Positions 1-7,977 of a stretch of DNA of 64,000 nt are shown here, in pieces (the stretch's first letter is position 1; each line of letters begins with the position of its first letter). The position numbers and the translations under genes are program-made. This DNA comes from JAGQIB01 sp041393395. Lineage in GTDB: Bacteria; ARS69. The notes under the pieces are model-generated. The model saw only the letters and a list, made by a program, of their open reading frames with translations, made no database searches and was not told the origin of the DNA. The stretch spans positions 186,001 to 250,000 of the forward strand of contig JAWKKG010000006.1 in assembly GCA_041393395.1 (NCBI GenBank), in the 5' to 3' direction.

Positions 1-639
1 GTAGGCGACCGCGCCCCGGTACTGGTCGAACGCCGAATCGAAGATGAGCGCGCGCAGCGGAGCGGACGGGTCGCCCTTCGGCGGCGGAATGCGCTTCACC
101 ATCGTGGGAATGATCTGTTCGATCCCGATGCCGGCCTTCGCGCTGATCATCAGCACGTCGTCGGGATCGCCGCCCAGCAGATCCACGACCTGCGCGCGCA
201 CGCGTTCGGGTTCCGCGCCGGGCAGATCGATCTTGTTCAGCACCGGGATGATCTCGAGGTCGTTCCCGAGCGCCAGGTGCAGGTTCGAGATCGTCTGCGC
301 CTCCACGCCCTGGCTCGCATCGACGATCAGCAGCGCTCCCTCGCACGCGGCGAGGCTGCGCGAGACCTCGTAGCTGAAGTCCACGTGGCCGGGCGTGTCG
401 ATCAGGTTCAGCACGTACGGGGTTCCGGTCTCCGGATCCTTCCACTCCATCCGGACCGCGTGCGCCTTGATCGTGATGCCGCGTTCCTTCTCGAGCTCCA
501 TGTTGTCCAGCACCTGGCCCTGCGCCTTCTCGGCGGACAGAGTGCCGGTGAGCGACAGCAGACGATCCGCGAGCGTGGACTTGCCGTGATCGATGTGCGC
601 GATGATGCAGAAGTTGCGGATGCGATCGAGTTCGATCAT
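1..639 (-). CDS. lepA: Elongation factor 4 (LepA), N-terminal part, cut by window edge
   Basis: Translational GTPase that back-translocates stalled ribosomes. The 213 codons in the window encode the N-terminal G domain. The P-loop [13 protein letters not shown] lies near residues 14-26, switch I is in the stretch around ERGITIKA, the DTPGH motif follows, and NKID gives guanine specificity. The start ATG overlaps the stop of the upstream signal peptidase gene by four bases (ATGA), so the two genes are probably translated together. The lepA-lepB pairing is a widely conserved gene order. The rest of the protein lies beyond position 1. Confidence 0.95.
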   Translation of the reverse strand, partial: MIELDRIRNFCIIAHIDHGKSTLADRLLSLTGTLSAEKAQGQVLDNMELEKERGITIKAHAVRMEWKDPETGTPYVLNLIDTPGHVDFSYEVSRSLAACEGALLIVDASQGVEAQTISNLHLALGNDLEIIPVLNKIDLPGAEPERVRAQVVDLLGGDPDDVLMISAKAGIGIEQIIPTMVKRIPPPKGDPSAPLRALIFDSAFDQYRGAVAY

Positions 640-1400
640 TCGGACGAGGCGCCCCCCGCGCTCGCCGGCGCCGAAGTCTCGAGTCCGGCCGCGTAGACCT
701 GCGACCAGTCCTTCGCGAGCCAGGTCCCGACCCGCGAGAAGCGCGGGCGCCCCAGGAACAGCTGGAGGAAGCCCTTGACCCAGTTCTCGGGCAGGTCGCG
801 CACCCACCGGGGCGCGGCGTCGGGGTCCGTGGACCAGTACAGCACGAAGGCGCGCCCCACGACGCGGTGGGCGTCGAGCGGGCCCCAGTACCGGCTGTCC
901 TGGGAGTTGTTCCGGTTGTCTCCCATCATGAACAGCGTGCCCGGCGCCAGACGGAGCGGCGGCATGCTCGTGCGACCGGCGAACGGGACCGGCTTCAGGT
1001 ACTTGTACGGTTCGTCGAGCGGCTCGGCGTTCACGAACACCTCGTTGTCGTCGATCGAGATCGTCTCTCCGCCGATCGCGATGCACCGCTTGATGAAGTC
1101 GCGGTTCGTGTTCGGATCCTTGAACACGATGATGTCGCCCTGCCGCGGCTCACGAAATCCCGGCAGCCGGAACTGGGTTCCCGGGACCCGCGCCCCGAAC
1201 GTGATCTTGTCCACCAGCAGGAAGTCGCCGATCAGGAGCGTGTCCTCCATCGACCCCGACGGGATCCGGAACGCCTGCACGAAGAACGTCCGGATGACGA
1301 TCGCGATCACGAGCGCCCAGAAGATGGTGCGGAACGACTCCCGCGACTCCGTCTTCGCCGCGCCCTTCGACCCCGCGTCGGGGGACTTCTTTCCGAACAT
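636..1400 (-). CDS. lepB: Signal peptidase I
   Basis: Membrane serine protease of 254 residues that removes signal peptides from exported proteins on the outer face of the inner membrane. A charged N-terminus (residues 1-24) leads into one transmembrane helix (about 26-44). Box B follows directly as [10 protein letters not shown] with nucleophile Ser50. The general-base lysine is Lys104 in [12 protein letters not shown]. The conserved [14 protein letters not shown] box comes near residue 160. It is co-directional with and overlaps lepA. The length is normal for a Gram-negative-type enzyme with one membrane anchor. Confidence 0.95.
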   Translation of the reverse strand: MFGKKSPDAGSKGAAKTESRESFRTIFWALVIAIVIRTFFVQAFRIPSGSMEDTLLIGDFLLVDKITFGARVPGTQFRLPGFREPRQGDIIVFKDPNTNRDFIKRCIAIGGETISIDDNEVFVNAEPLDEPYKYLKPVPFAGRTSMPPLRLAPGTLFMMGDNRNNSQDSRYWGPLDAHRVVGRAFVLYWSTDPDAAPRWVRDLPENWVKGFLQLFLGRPRFSRVGTWLAKDWSQVYAAGLETSAPASAGGASSE

Positions 1401-1506
1401 CCTCTGCCTTCCTCCTGGTCACGCCTTCGTCGAGGCGCGGCGGGCCGACCGGGCCTCGCCGGGTTCTCCGGGCGAAACGCCGCGAGGGCGTTCCCTCCGA
1501 ACGATC

Positions 1507-1986
1507 TCAGAAACGGAGGCCGATCTCCACCCGGCGCTCGACCGGATCCACTTTCGAGAACAGGCTCTTGCCCTCGTCGATCTCGGCGTCGAAGTCGCCG
1601 AGGTAGCCGTCGACGTAGGCGTCCAGTGCGCCGTAGAACCCCGTGACGATCCACCAGAACATCAGGTCCCGGCGCCGCTTGAAGTGGTCCTCGGCCTTCG
1701 CTTCCGCGAGGGAGATGTCTCCCCCGAAGGCCACCTCGTCCAGGGCACGGAGGCGGTCCGCCTCGCGGCGCGACTCCCCCGCCTCCCGGGACTCGATCAC
1801 GAGGCGGGTGAGAAGGTACGACTGGACGGTGAACTGGACGACTGCCTTCTTCGATTTCCCGTTCGTCAGCTGCCCCCAGCCCGGAAACGTCGCGCTCCGG
1901 ATCGCCCGGGCGAACGGGGACGGGCCGGGGATCTCCTCGGCTCCCGCGCAGACCGACGGCAGCGCGAGGAATACCACTCCGAGCAA
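1507..1986 (-). CDS. DUF5683-like envelope protein
   Basis: Small exported or membrane protein of unknown function resembling the DUF5683 family. It has a hydrophobic N-terminal segment ending in an Ala-rich cleavage-like site (SVCAGA), the family-like S-x-x-FPGWGQ motif, and one further hydrophobic stretch (MFWWIVTGFYGALDAY). The start is unclear because the frame runs back into the tRNA-Sec gene. TTG 1986 is the first start outside the tRNA. GTG 2025, inside the 3' half of the tRNA, would give a better signal peptide with a basic N-region. No Shine-Dalgarno sequence is visible for either. The C-terminus is complete. Confidence 0.7.
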   Translation of the reverse strand: MLGVVFLALPSVCAGAEEIPGPSPFARAIRSATFPGWGQLTNGKSKKAVVQFTVQSYLLTRLVIESREAGESRREADRLRALDEVAFGGDISLAEAKAEDHFKRRRDLMFWWIVTGFYGALDAYVDGYLGDFDAEIDEGKSLFSKVDPVERRVEIGLRF

Positions 1987-1996
1987 GGCGAGAAAA

Positions 1997-2094
1997 TGGC
2001 GGGAATGTGTGGGAATCGAACCCACCCCGGATGGTTTCAGCACCCGACGGAAGGATTTGAAGTCCTCGAGGTTCACCAGAACCTACCCATTCCC
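1997..2094 (-). tRNA. selC: tRNA-Sec (anticodon TCA), 98 nt including CCA
   Basis: Selenocysteine tRNA that reads UGA. The features are diagnostic: a long acceptor stem (GGGAATG with CATTCCC, the eighth position G opposite A), a six-base-pair D stem with a four-base loop (AGGTTC TGGT GAACCT), an anticodon stem GAGGA/TCCTT with loop CTTCAAA (anticodon TCA), an extended variable arm, a T arm GTGGG-TTCGATT-CCCAC, discriminator G and an encoded CCA. The order and spacing match the Escherichia coli selC sequence as I recall it. It lies between ridA and the DUF5683 gene, whose reading frame continues into it. Confidence 0.93.
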
Positions 2095-2161
2095 GAAGTC
2101 CTGCCGGCCAGGGCGCCTCCCGACTTGTCCGGCCGGGTCGGGCGCGCGGACTCCGGCGACG

Positions 2162-2545
2162 TCAATCCAAGAGCGCCACGGCGTCGATCTCGACGAGCGC
2201 GTCCAGCGGGAGCCCCCGGACCGCGACCGTGGACCGGGCCGGGGCCGCCTCCCCGAGATGGCGCGCGTAAACTTCGTTCATCGCCGCGAAATCCGCCATG
2301 TCTTTCAGATACACCGTGGTCTTCACGATGCGCTCGAGCGAGCTCCCGCCCGCCTCCAGCACCGCGGCCAGGTTCCGCAGCACCTGCTCGGTCTGCTCCG
2401 CCACGCCGCCCTCGGCCAGGGCCTTGGTCCCCGGCACGAGAGCGATCTGTCCGGCCGTGAAGATCATGCCCTTCGCGCGGATCGCCTGGCTGTAGGGCCC
2501 GATCGCCTCGGGCGCGTTGTCGGTGCGGACCTTCTTGCGTCCCAT
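2162..2545 (-). CDS. ridA: RidA family enamine/imine deaminase
   Basis: Protein of 127 residues in the YjgF/YER057c/UK114 family. Such proteins form trimers that hydrolyse reactive enamine and imine intermediates such as 2-aminoacrylate. The N-terminal APEAIGPYSQA and the central FTAGQIALVPGT signatures are clear. Arg104, in the ARSTVAV stretch, matches the substrate-carboxylate-binding arginine of active members, and the downstream acidic residue sits in VEIDAVA. The length is typical. It lies 27 bases downstream of glmS on the same strand, so co-transcription is possible although no functional link is known. Confidence 0.93.
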   Translation of the reverse strand: MGRKKVRTDNAPEAIGPYSQAIRAKGMIFTAGQIALVPGTKALAEGGVAEQTEQVLRNLAAVLEAGGSSLERIVKTTVYLKDMADFAAMNEVYARHLGEAAPARSTVAVRGLPLDALVEIDAVALLD

Positions 2546-2572
2546 CCTTCGATCTCCTCGATCGCCCGGGGT

Positions 2573-4408
2573 CTACTCGACCGTCACGCTCTTGGCGAGG
2601 TTGCGCGGCTGGTCCACGTCGCAGCCGCGGAGCACCGCGATGTGGTACGCGAGCAGCTGCAGCGGAACCACGGACAGGATCGGCATGAGGGCCGGGATCG
2701 TGCGCGGGATGTGGATGACGTGATCGACCTTCTCACCGATCTCGTCGTCTCCCTCCGTGGCGATCGCGATGACGCGGCCGCTGCGGGCGCGTACTTCTTC
2801 GATGTTGCCGAGCACCTTGTCGTACGCGCGATCCTTCGGCGCGATGAACACCACCGGCATGTTCTCGTCGATCAGCGCGATGGGACCGTGCTTCATCTCC
2901 GCCGCCGGGTATCCCTCGGCGTGGATGTAGCTGATCTCCTTCAGCTTCAGCGCGCCCTCGAGTGCGACCGGGTAGTTGTAGCCGCGGCCGAGGTACAGGA
3001 AGTTGTCGTGATCCTTGTACTCCATCGCGAGACCGAGGATCTCGTTGTTCTTGTCCAGGATCCGCTGGATGCGCTCCGGCAGCTGCTTCATCTCGTCGAT
3101 GAACTCCGCGCCGCGGGCGCGATCCATCTCGCGGAGGCGGGCGAACGTCAGCGTCATCAGTGCGAGTACCGTGATCTGCGCCGTGAACGCCTTCGTGCTC
3201 GCCACTCCGATCTCCGGACCGGCGTGCGTGTACGACCCGCCGTCCGACTCGCGCGCGATCGTGGAACCCACCACATTGCAGATGCCGAGCGACCGCGCCC
3301 CCTTCATCTTCGCCTCGCGCATCGCCCACAGCGTGTCCATCGTCTCGCCGGACTGGCTGATCGCGATCGAGATCGTGTTCGGGGTGACGATCGGGTTCCG
3401 GTAGCGGAACTCCGAGGCGTACTCCACCTCCACCGGAATGCGCGCGACCTCTTCCATCATGTACTCGCCGATCAGACCGGCGTGCCAGGACGTGCCGCAG
3501 GCGGAGATGATGATGCGCTCCACCGCGCGCACCTCGTCCTCGGTCATGTTCAGACCGCCGAGATGCGCCGTGGCGGCCTCCTCGTCGAAGCGTCCCCGCA
3601 TCGCGTTCGTGACGGTCTCCGGCTGCTCGAAGATCTCCTTGAGCATGAAGTGCGGGTAACCCTGCTTCTCGATCGCGCCGAGGTCCCAGTCGATCTGCTC
3701 GATCTCCTTCTCGACCGAGACGTTGTCCAGACTGGTCGTGCGGAACTTGTCCCGCTCCACGACGGCCATCTCGTGATCGTCCAGGTAGATCACCTGGCGG
3801 GTGTGGTGCAGGATCGCCGCCACGTCCGACGCGACGAAGTTCTGGTGCTCGCCGATGCCGATGACGAGCGGGCTGCCGTTCCGCGCGACGAGGATCCGAT
3901 CCGGTTCGTCGGAGCAGATCACGGCCAGACCGTACGTTCCCTCGACACGCTTCAGCGCGAGACGCACCGCGTCCTCGAGGTCACCTTCGTAGAAGTGGCC
4001 GATCAGCTGCGCGAGCACCTCGGTGTCGGTGTCCGTCTCGATCCGGACGCCGCCCTCTTCGAGCTGCTTCCGCAGCGAGCGGTAGTTCTCGATGATCCCG
4101 TTGTGCACCACGGAGATACGACGCGACGCGTCGCCGTGCGGGTGCGCGTTCGTGGTGTTCGGCGCGCCGTGCGTCGCCCACCGCGTGTGCGCGATGCCCA
4201 CGCCGCCCCCGGCCCCGATCTTTCCGTTCGAGGAGATCAGCTTCTCCAGATTCGCGATCTTGCCGGCGCTCTTCTTGGTCACGACCGCGCCGTTCTCCAC
4301 GATGCTCACCCCGGCCGAGTCGTAGCCGCGGTACTCGAGACGTTTGAGTCCCTCGAGGAGGATCGGCACGATGGGACGCGATCCGATGTATCCGACGATT
4401 CCACACAT
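2573..4408 (-). CDS. glmS: Glutamine--fructose-6-phosphate aminotransferase (isomerizing)
   Basis: Makes glucosamine-6-phosphate from fructose-6-phosphate and glutamine, the entry step to UDP-GlcNAc for peptidoglycan and lipid A. The 611-residue protein starts MCGIVGYIG, so Cys2 is the processed nucleophile of the class II glutaminase domain (about 1-240). Two SIS sugar-isomerase domains follow (about 280-611), with a conserved SQSGETMDT phosphate-binding loop. The C-terminus ends AKSVTVE, the usual ending of the family. The gene follows glmM by 12 bases and no glmS-ribozyme-like leader fits in that gap. Confidence 0.97.
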   Translation of the reverse strand: MCGIVGYIGSRPIVPILLEGLKRLEYRGYDSAGVSIVENGAVVTKKSAGKIANLEKLISSNGKIGAGGGVGIAHTRWATHGAPNTTNAHPHGDASRRISVVHNGIIENYRSLRKQLEEGGVRIETDTDTEVLAQLIGHFYEGDLEDAVRLALKRVEGTYGLAVICSDEPDRILVARNGSPLVIGIGEHQNFVASDVAAILHHTRQVIYLDDHEMAVVERDKFRTTSLDNVSVEKEIEQIDWDLGAIEKQGYPHFMLKEIFEQPETVTNAMRGRFDEEAATAHLGGLNMTEDEVRAVERIIISACGTSWHAGLIGEYMMEEVARIPVEVEYASEFRYRNPIVTPNTISIAISQSGETMDTLWAMREAKMKGARSLGICNVVGSTIARESDGGSYTHAGPEIGVASTKAFTAQITVLALMTLTFARLREMDRARGAEFIDEMKQLPERIQRILDKNNEILGLAMEYKDHDNFLYLGRGYNYPVALEGALKLKEISYIHAEGYPAAEMKHGPIALIDENMPVVFIAPKDRAYDKVLGNIEEVRARSGRVIAIATEGDDEIGEKVDHVIHIPRTIPALMPILSVVPLQLLAYHIAVLRGCDVDQPRNLAKSVTVE

Positions 4409-4420
4409 GGCGCGCTCTCC

Positions 4421-5782
4421 CTAAGACGCGGCACCGGCCCGGACCGCGACTTCTCGCGCCCGGACGACGAGCTCGTTCACGGCGTCCCCCGTTCGCGCTT
4501 CCGCGAGCAGCCGGAGGATCGGCTCCGTGTTGGACTTCCGAACGTGCACCCAGCCGTCCGGGGACAGGAGCTTGAGACCGTCGGTGCGGTCCACCTGGTA
4601 CCCCGGGAACGCCGAGGCGAGTTCCCTGAGCACTAGATCGACATCCAGGCCGCCGACCTCGATCTTCTCCTTGCGCATGACCGTGGAGGGGATCCGGGCG
4701 GCCAGGGCGGCCGTGCCGGCCCCCTCGCGGGCCAGGGCGGTCAGCCAGAGGGCGATCCCGAGCAGGCCGTCGCGGCCGGGGTTCACCGCGGGCACGATCA
4801 CCCCGCCGTTCCCCTCCCCGCCGATCTTCGCCCCGATCTCCAGCATCCGCTCCGTGACGTTCACCTCGCCCACCGGGGTCCGGTGCACCCGGGCGCCGTG
4901 GCGGGCGGCCACGTCGTCGATGGCCATCGTGGTCGAGACGTTGACGACCACGTCGCCCCCGAGCACCGGGAGGAACGAGTCGATCACCACGGCGAGCGTG
5001 ACCTCCTCCCCGATCGGGCGGCCGGTCTCGTCCACGACGGCGACCCGGTCCGCGTCCGGGTCCAGCGCGAATCCGATGTCCGCCTTCGCGGCCCGGACGG
5101 CGTCGCCGAGCTCCCGGAGGTTCTCCGGCACGGGCTCGGGGTTCCGGGGGAAGCGACCGGTGGGCTCCGCGTGCACGAACGTGGCGTGCGCTCCGAGCCG
5201 CTCGAGCAGCCGGCAGGCGATCGGACCGCCGACGCCCGCCACGCAGTCCACGACCACGCGCGGCGCGAGGCGACGCACCGCCTCGGAGTCCACGAGTTCG
5301 CTCGCGAGGATCCGGTCGAGGTGGATCTCGTTCAGGTCGTCGCGCCGGCGGACGTTGCCGAGCGCGTCCCAGGCGTGGAAGCGCGGCCGGCCGGCGTCGA
5401 TGCGGGCGCGCAGTTCGGCGCCCTCGCTCGCGGTCAGGAAGATGCCGCGACTCGAAAGCAGCTTGAGCGCGTTCCAGTCCGCGGGATTGTGCGACGCGGA
5501 GATCTGGACGCCTCCCGCGGCGCCGATCTCCCGCACGGCCACCTCGACCGTCGGCGTGGACGCGAGCCCGAGGTCCACGACGTCGATCCCCACGCCCACC
5601 AGACCGGCGGTGACCGCCGCCGCCGCCATCTCGCCGGAGACGCGCGAGTCGCGACCGACGACGACCGTACCCGGCCCGACGAAGGCCCCGAAATGAGCGG
5701 CGATCTCCGTGAGGACGAGCGGGTCCAGGCCCTTGCCGACGATTCCGCGGGCGCCGGAAACGGAAAAGATCAACCCTTCCAC
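4421..5782 (-). CDS. glmM: Phosphoglucosamine mutase (alpha-D-phosphohexomutase)
   Basis: Converts glucosamine-6-phosphate to glucosamine-1-phosphate, the step after GlmS. The 453-residue protein has all four phosphohexomutase domains: catalytic phosphoserine Ser97 in SASHNP, the metal loop DPDADR at 241-246, a sugar loop GEGNGG, and the phosphate-binding SNTEPILRLLAEA near the C-terminus. The GEGNGG loop resembles archaeal-type GlmM/PMM members more than the GEQSGH of proteobacterial GlmM, so some phosphomannomutase activity is possible. The location immediately upstream of glmS supports the GlmM call. Confidence 0.88.
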   Translation of the reverse strand: MEGLIFSVSGARGIVGKGLDPLVLTEIAAHFGAFVGPGTVVVGRDSRVSGEMAAAAVTAGLVGVGIDVVDLGLASTPTVEVAVREIGAAGGVQISASHNPADWNALKLLSSRGIFLTASEGAELRARIDAGRPRFHAWDALGNVRRRDDLNEIHLDRILASELVDSEAVRRLAPRVVVDCVAGVGGPIACRLLERLGAHATFVHAEPTGRFPRNPEPVPENLRELGDAVRAAKADIGFALDPDADRVAVVDETGRPIGEEVTLAVVIDSFLPVLGGDVVVNVSTTMAIDDVAARHGARVHRTPVGEVNVTERMLEIGAKIGGEGNGGVIVPAVNPGRDGLLGIALWLTALAREGAGTAALAARIPSTVMRKEKIEVGGLDVDLVLRELASAFPGYQVDRTDGLKLLSPDGWVHVRKSNTEPILRLLAEARTGDAVNELVVRAREVAVRAGAAS

Positions 5783-5868
5783 TCGATCCTCCCCTGACGA
5801 ACCGCCCCACGAGCGTGCGGCGGGTGGACGCGAGATGCGGAGTTCCGGACGAGAGCGGAGGGAGGAAA

Positions 5869-5944
5869 TGGAGCTGGTGAGCGGAGTCGAACCGCTGACC
5901 TACGCATTACGAGTGCGTTGCTCTACCAACTGAGCTACACCAGC
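5869..5944 (-). tRNA. tRNA-Thr (anticodon CGT)
   Basis: Full cloverleaf on the minus strand. The acceptor GCTGGTG pairs with CACCAGC, the D arm is of the GCTCAGTTGGTAGAGC type, the anticodon stem is ACGCA/TGCGT with loop CTCGTAA, and the T arm contains GGTTCGACTCC. CCA is encoded. It reads ACG codons. Confidence 0.95.
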
Positions 5945-6023
5945 CCACTCGAACTGCCCATTCGTACGAACGCCGGGCCCAGCGGGCCCGCTCCGGACTC
6001 GCGTGCCGGCGCGATTCCGGAGG

Positions 6024-6099
6024 TGGTGAGTCGGGCCAGAATCGAACTGGCGACACCAGGATTTTCAGTCCTGTGCTCTACCAACTGAGCTACCGACTC
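6024..6099 (-). tRNA. tRNA-Phe (anticodon GAA)
   Basis: Full cloverleaf on the minus strand. The acceptor GAGTCGG pairs with CCGACTC, the D arm is GCTCAGTTGGTAGAGC, the anticodon loop is CTGAAAA, and the T arm is CCAG-TTCGATT-CTGG. Discriminator A and CCA are encoded. It lies 79 bases from tRNA-Thr, and a GGGCCC-type inverted repeat sits in the gap. Confidence 0.95.
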
Positions 6100-6265
6100 C
6101 CGGATGTTCCGGTCTTCCCGGCGGTTTCCGGGGGTCTCGCCCGGTTCCGCAGTGGAGGACGATGGAGAATAGGCGACGCCCCGATCCCTGTCAACGTCGG
6201 GCCCGTTTCCCGGTCCGGAACCGGGCCGGACACGGCGGTCGGGCCCGATGTTCCGCCCCGGAACG

Positions 6266-7243
6266 CTAGCCTCGGTACCCGTTCGGATGGGCGCGGTGCC
6301 AGCGCCAGGCGCTCTCGACGATGCTCCGCAGGTCCGTGTGATCCGGCGTCCAGCCGAGGACCTCGCGGGCCCGGTCCGAGGAGGCGATCAGCGTCGCCGG
6401 GTCGCCCGGGCGGCGCGGCGCGACGACCTGACCGATCGGCCGCCCCACGACCTGCTCCGCCACCGTCACGACCTCGCGCACCGAAAAGCCCTTCCCGTTG
6501 CCGAGATTGAAGACGCCGCTCACGCCCCGTTCCATCGCGGCGAGCGCGCGAACGTGCGCGTCGGCGAGATCCTCGATGTGGATGTAGTCGCGCACGCAGG
6601 TGCCGTCGGGAGTCGGGTAGTCGTCGCCGAAGATCCGGATCTCCCCGCCCTGCACGGCGGCGCGGAGCACGAGCGGCACGAGATGCGTCTCGTGGTCGCG
6701 ATCCTCGCCGCGTTCTTCCGACGCCCCTGCCGCGTTGAAGTAGCGGAGCGAGATCCAGCGCCAGTCGCGGAGCTTGCCGTACCAGTCGAGGATGCGCTCG
6801 ATCATGAGCTTGGACTCGCCGTACGGATTCGTCGGCGCCGTGGCCGACTCCTCGGTGATCGGCACCCGATCGGGCTCCCCGTACGTCGCCGCCGTGGAGG
6901 ACAGCACGAAACGTCGCGCACCGCGCGCACCCGCCTCCTCCAGCAGGTTCACCGACGCGGCGACGTTGTTCTCGAAGTACTTGCCGGGATCTTCCATCGA
7001 CTCGCCCACGAGACTCGCGGCCGCGAAGTGCATCACTGCATCCAGGTCGTGCCCGGAGAGCGCGCGTCGCACCCCAGTCCGATCCCGCAGGTCCGCGTCG
7101 ACGAAGCCGGCTTGCGGCGGCACCGCCTCGCGGTGTCCCGTGCTCAGGTTGTCGAGCACGAGTACGTCGTGCCCCTCGCGCAGCAGTCGCTCGCACGCGA
7201 CGCTTCCGATGTAGCCGGCGCCGCCGGTGACGAGGATCTTCAT
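6266..7243 (-). CDS. galE: UDP-glucose 4-epimerase
   Basis: Interconverts UDP-glucose and UDP-galactose (or the N-acetyl forms) for glycan synthesis. The protein has 325 residues and starts MKILVTGGAGYIGS, the NAD-binding glycine motif of extended SDR enzymes. The catalytic SST and YxxxK (NPYGESKLMIE) motifs are present. The chosen ATG has a good Shine-Dalgarno sequence (GGAAAGGA). The open frame continues upstream, but that stretch does not look like GalE. It ends near position 6266, and the two tRNA genes lie further downstream on the same strand. Confidence 0.95.
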   Translation of the reverse strand: MKILVTGGAGYIGSVACERLLREGHDVLVLDNLSTGHREAVPPQAGFVDADLRDRTGVRRALSGHDLDAVMHFAAASLVGESMEDPGKYFENNVAASVNLLEEAGARGARRFVLSSTAATYGEPDRVPITEESATAPTNPYGESKLMIERILDWYGKLRDWRWISLRYFNAAGASEERGEDRDHETHLVPLVLRAAVQGGEIRIFGDDYPTPDGTCVRDYIHIEDLADAHVRALAAMERGVSGVFNLGNGKGFSVREVVTVAEQVVGRPIGQVVAPRRPGDPATLIASSDRAREVLGWTPDHTDLRSIVESAWRWHRAHPNGYRG

Positions 7244-7421
7244 CCGTTCCTTTCCCCCGTGCCGCACTCTTGTCGCACCCGCTACGAAACCGAGCGGAGG
7301 GTCACCCAGGTTCCTCTCTCCCCGGGGACGTGTCAACTTCCCGCCACCGCGCACAAGGGCCGGAAACCCGCTCCCGGAGCGGCTTTCGGGCCCTCGGGCC
7401 GCGGGACGAACGGCCGCCAAC

Positions 7422-7450
7422 TTGACGTCGAAGTCTCGATTCTGCTAGTC
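7422..7450 (+). promoter_or_regulatory. Putative housekeeping promoter of the 71-residue protein
   Basis: TTGACG at 7422-7427 and CTAGTC at 7445-7450 are separated by 17 bases, about 95 bases upstream of the small gene at 7544. The -35 is strong and the -10 weak. The rest of the roughly 300-base gap between galE and this gene shows no other recognisable feature. Confidence 0.4.
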
Positions 7451-7543
7451 TCGACTCGCTCACGTTACCGGAAGCGGCGGAGCTTATGGCCCCCCGTCAA
7501 CTTCGCTGAACCCGCAACTCCGGAATGAGGCAGCCTGCCGAGC

Positions 7544-7759
7544 ATGGTTTACATCAGCAAGGACCGCAGCTTCGCCCGCGACGTCGCCGAGAGACACGGA
7601 ACCGAGTCGATGCAGCATTCCGTGGCCCGGATCTATGGTCGCCCCGACGACGTCGTCGACTGCGAGCCAATGCAGACCTGGTACTACTACAACGAACGGG
7701 TCGCTTTCGTTTTCGAGAGGGACCGGATCAGCCAGATTACTGAGCTACAGTCCTACTGA
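7544..7759 (+). CDS. Small protein of unknown function
   Basis: Predicted 71-residue soluble protein with no signal peptide or membrane segment. It starts MVYISKDRSFARDVAE and has an aromatic centre (TWYYYNERVAFVFERDRI) that alternates like short beta-strands. The pattern GRPDDVVD...TWYYY...FVFERDRISQI faintly recalls BamE/SmpA-like small alpha-beta proteins, but without a lipobox, so no function is assigned. It stands alone, with a promoter-like sequence upstream and a perfect intrinsic terminator 44 bases after the stop. That argues it is a real, separately transcribed gene. Confidence 0.6.
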   Translation: MVYISKDRSFARDVAERHGTESMQHSVARIYGRPDDVVDCEPMQTWYYYNERVAFVFERDRISQITELQSY

Positions 7760-7803
7760 CGGGGCGCTTCCACAGACCCCACGGCCGTAGGACGTCAGGA
7801 AGA

Positions 7804-7839
7804 GGCACCGAGCCACGAGGTATGGGCTCGGTGCCTTTT
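7804..7839 (+). terminator. Intrinsic terminator after the 71-residue gene
   Basis: A perfect 11-base-pair stem GGCACCGAGCC / GGCTCGGTGCC (7804-7814 with 7825-7835) has a 10-base loop and is followed by TTTT. It is the clearest rho-independent terminator in the window. Confidence 0.9.
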
Positions 7840-7977
7840 CTCTTGCGGGCTCCCCGGTGGTCGCCGCCGGGCTCGCCGCCCGCCCTCCGCCGCCGCGACG
7901 CTTGCCGATCGTCCCGCTGTTTCGGCAGATCCGGCCGATCGTGAAAGATCTGGGCGGACCTCTCTTTCCACACCACA

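Noticed and set aside
1643..4636. Very long open frame on the plus strand, opposite ridA and glmS
   Set aside because: It is the complement of highly conserved genes and has an Arg/His/Asp-rich composition with no domain.
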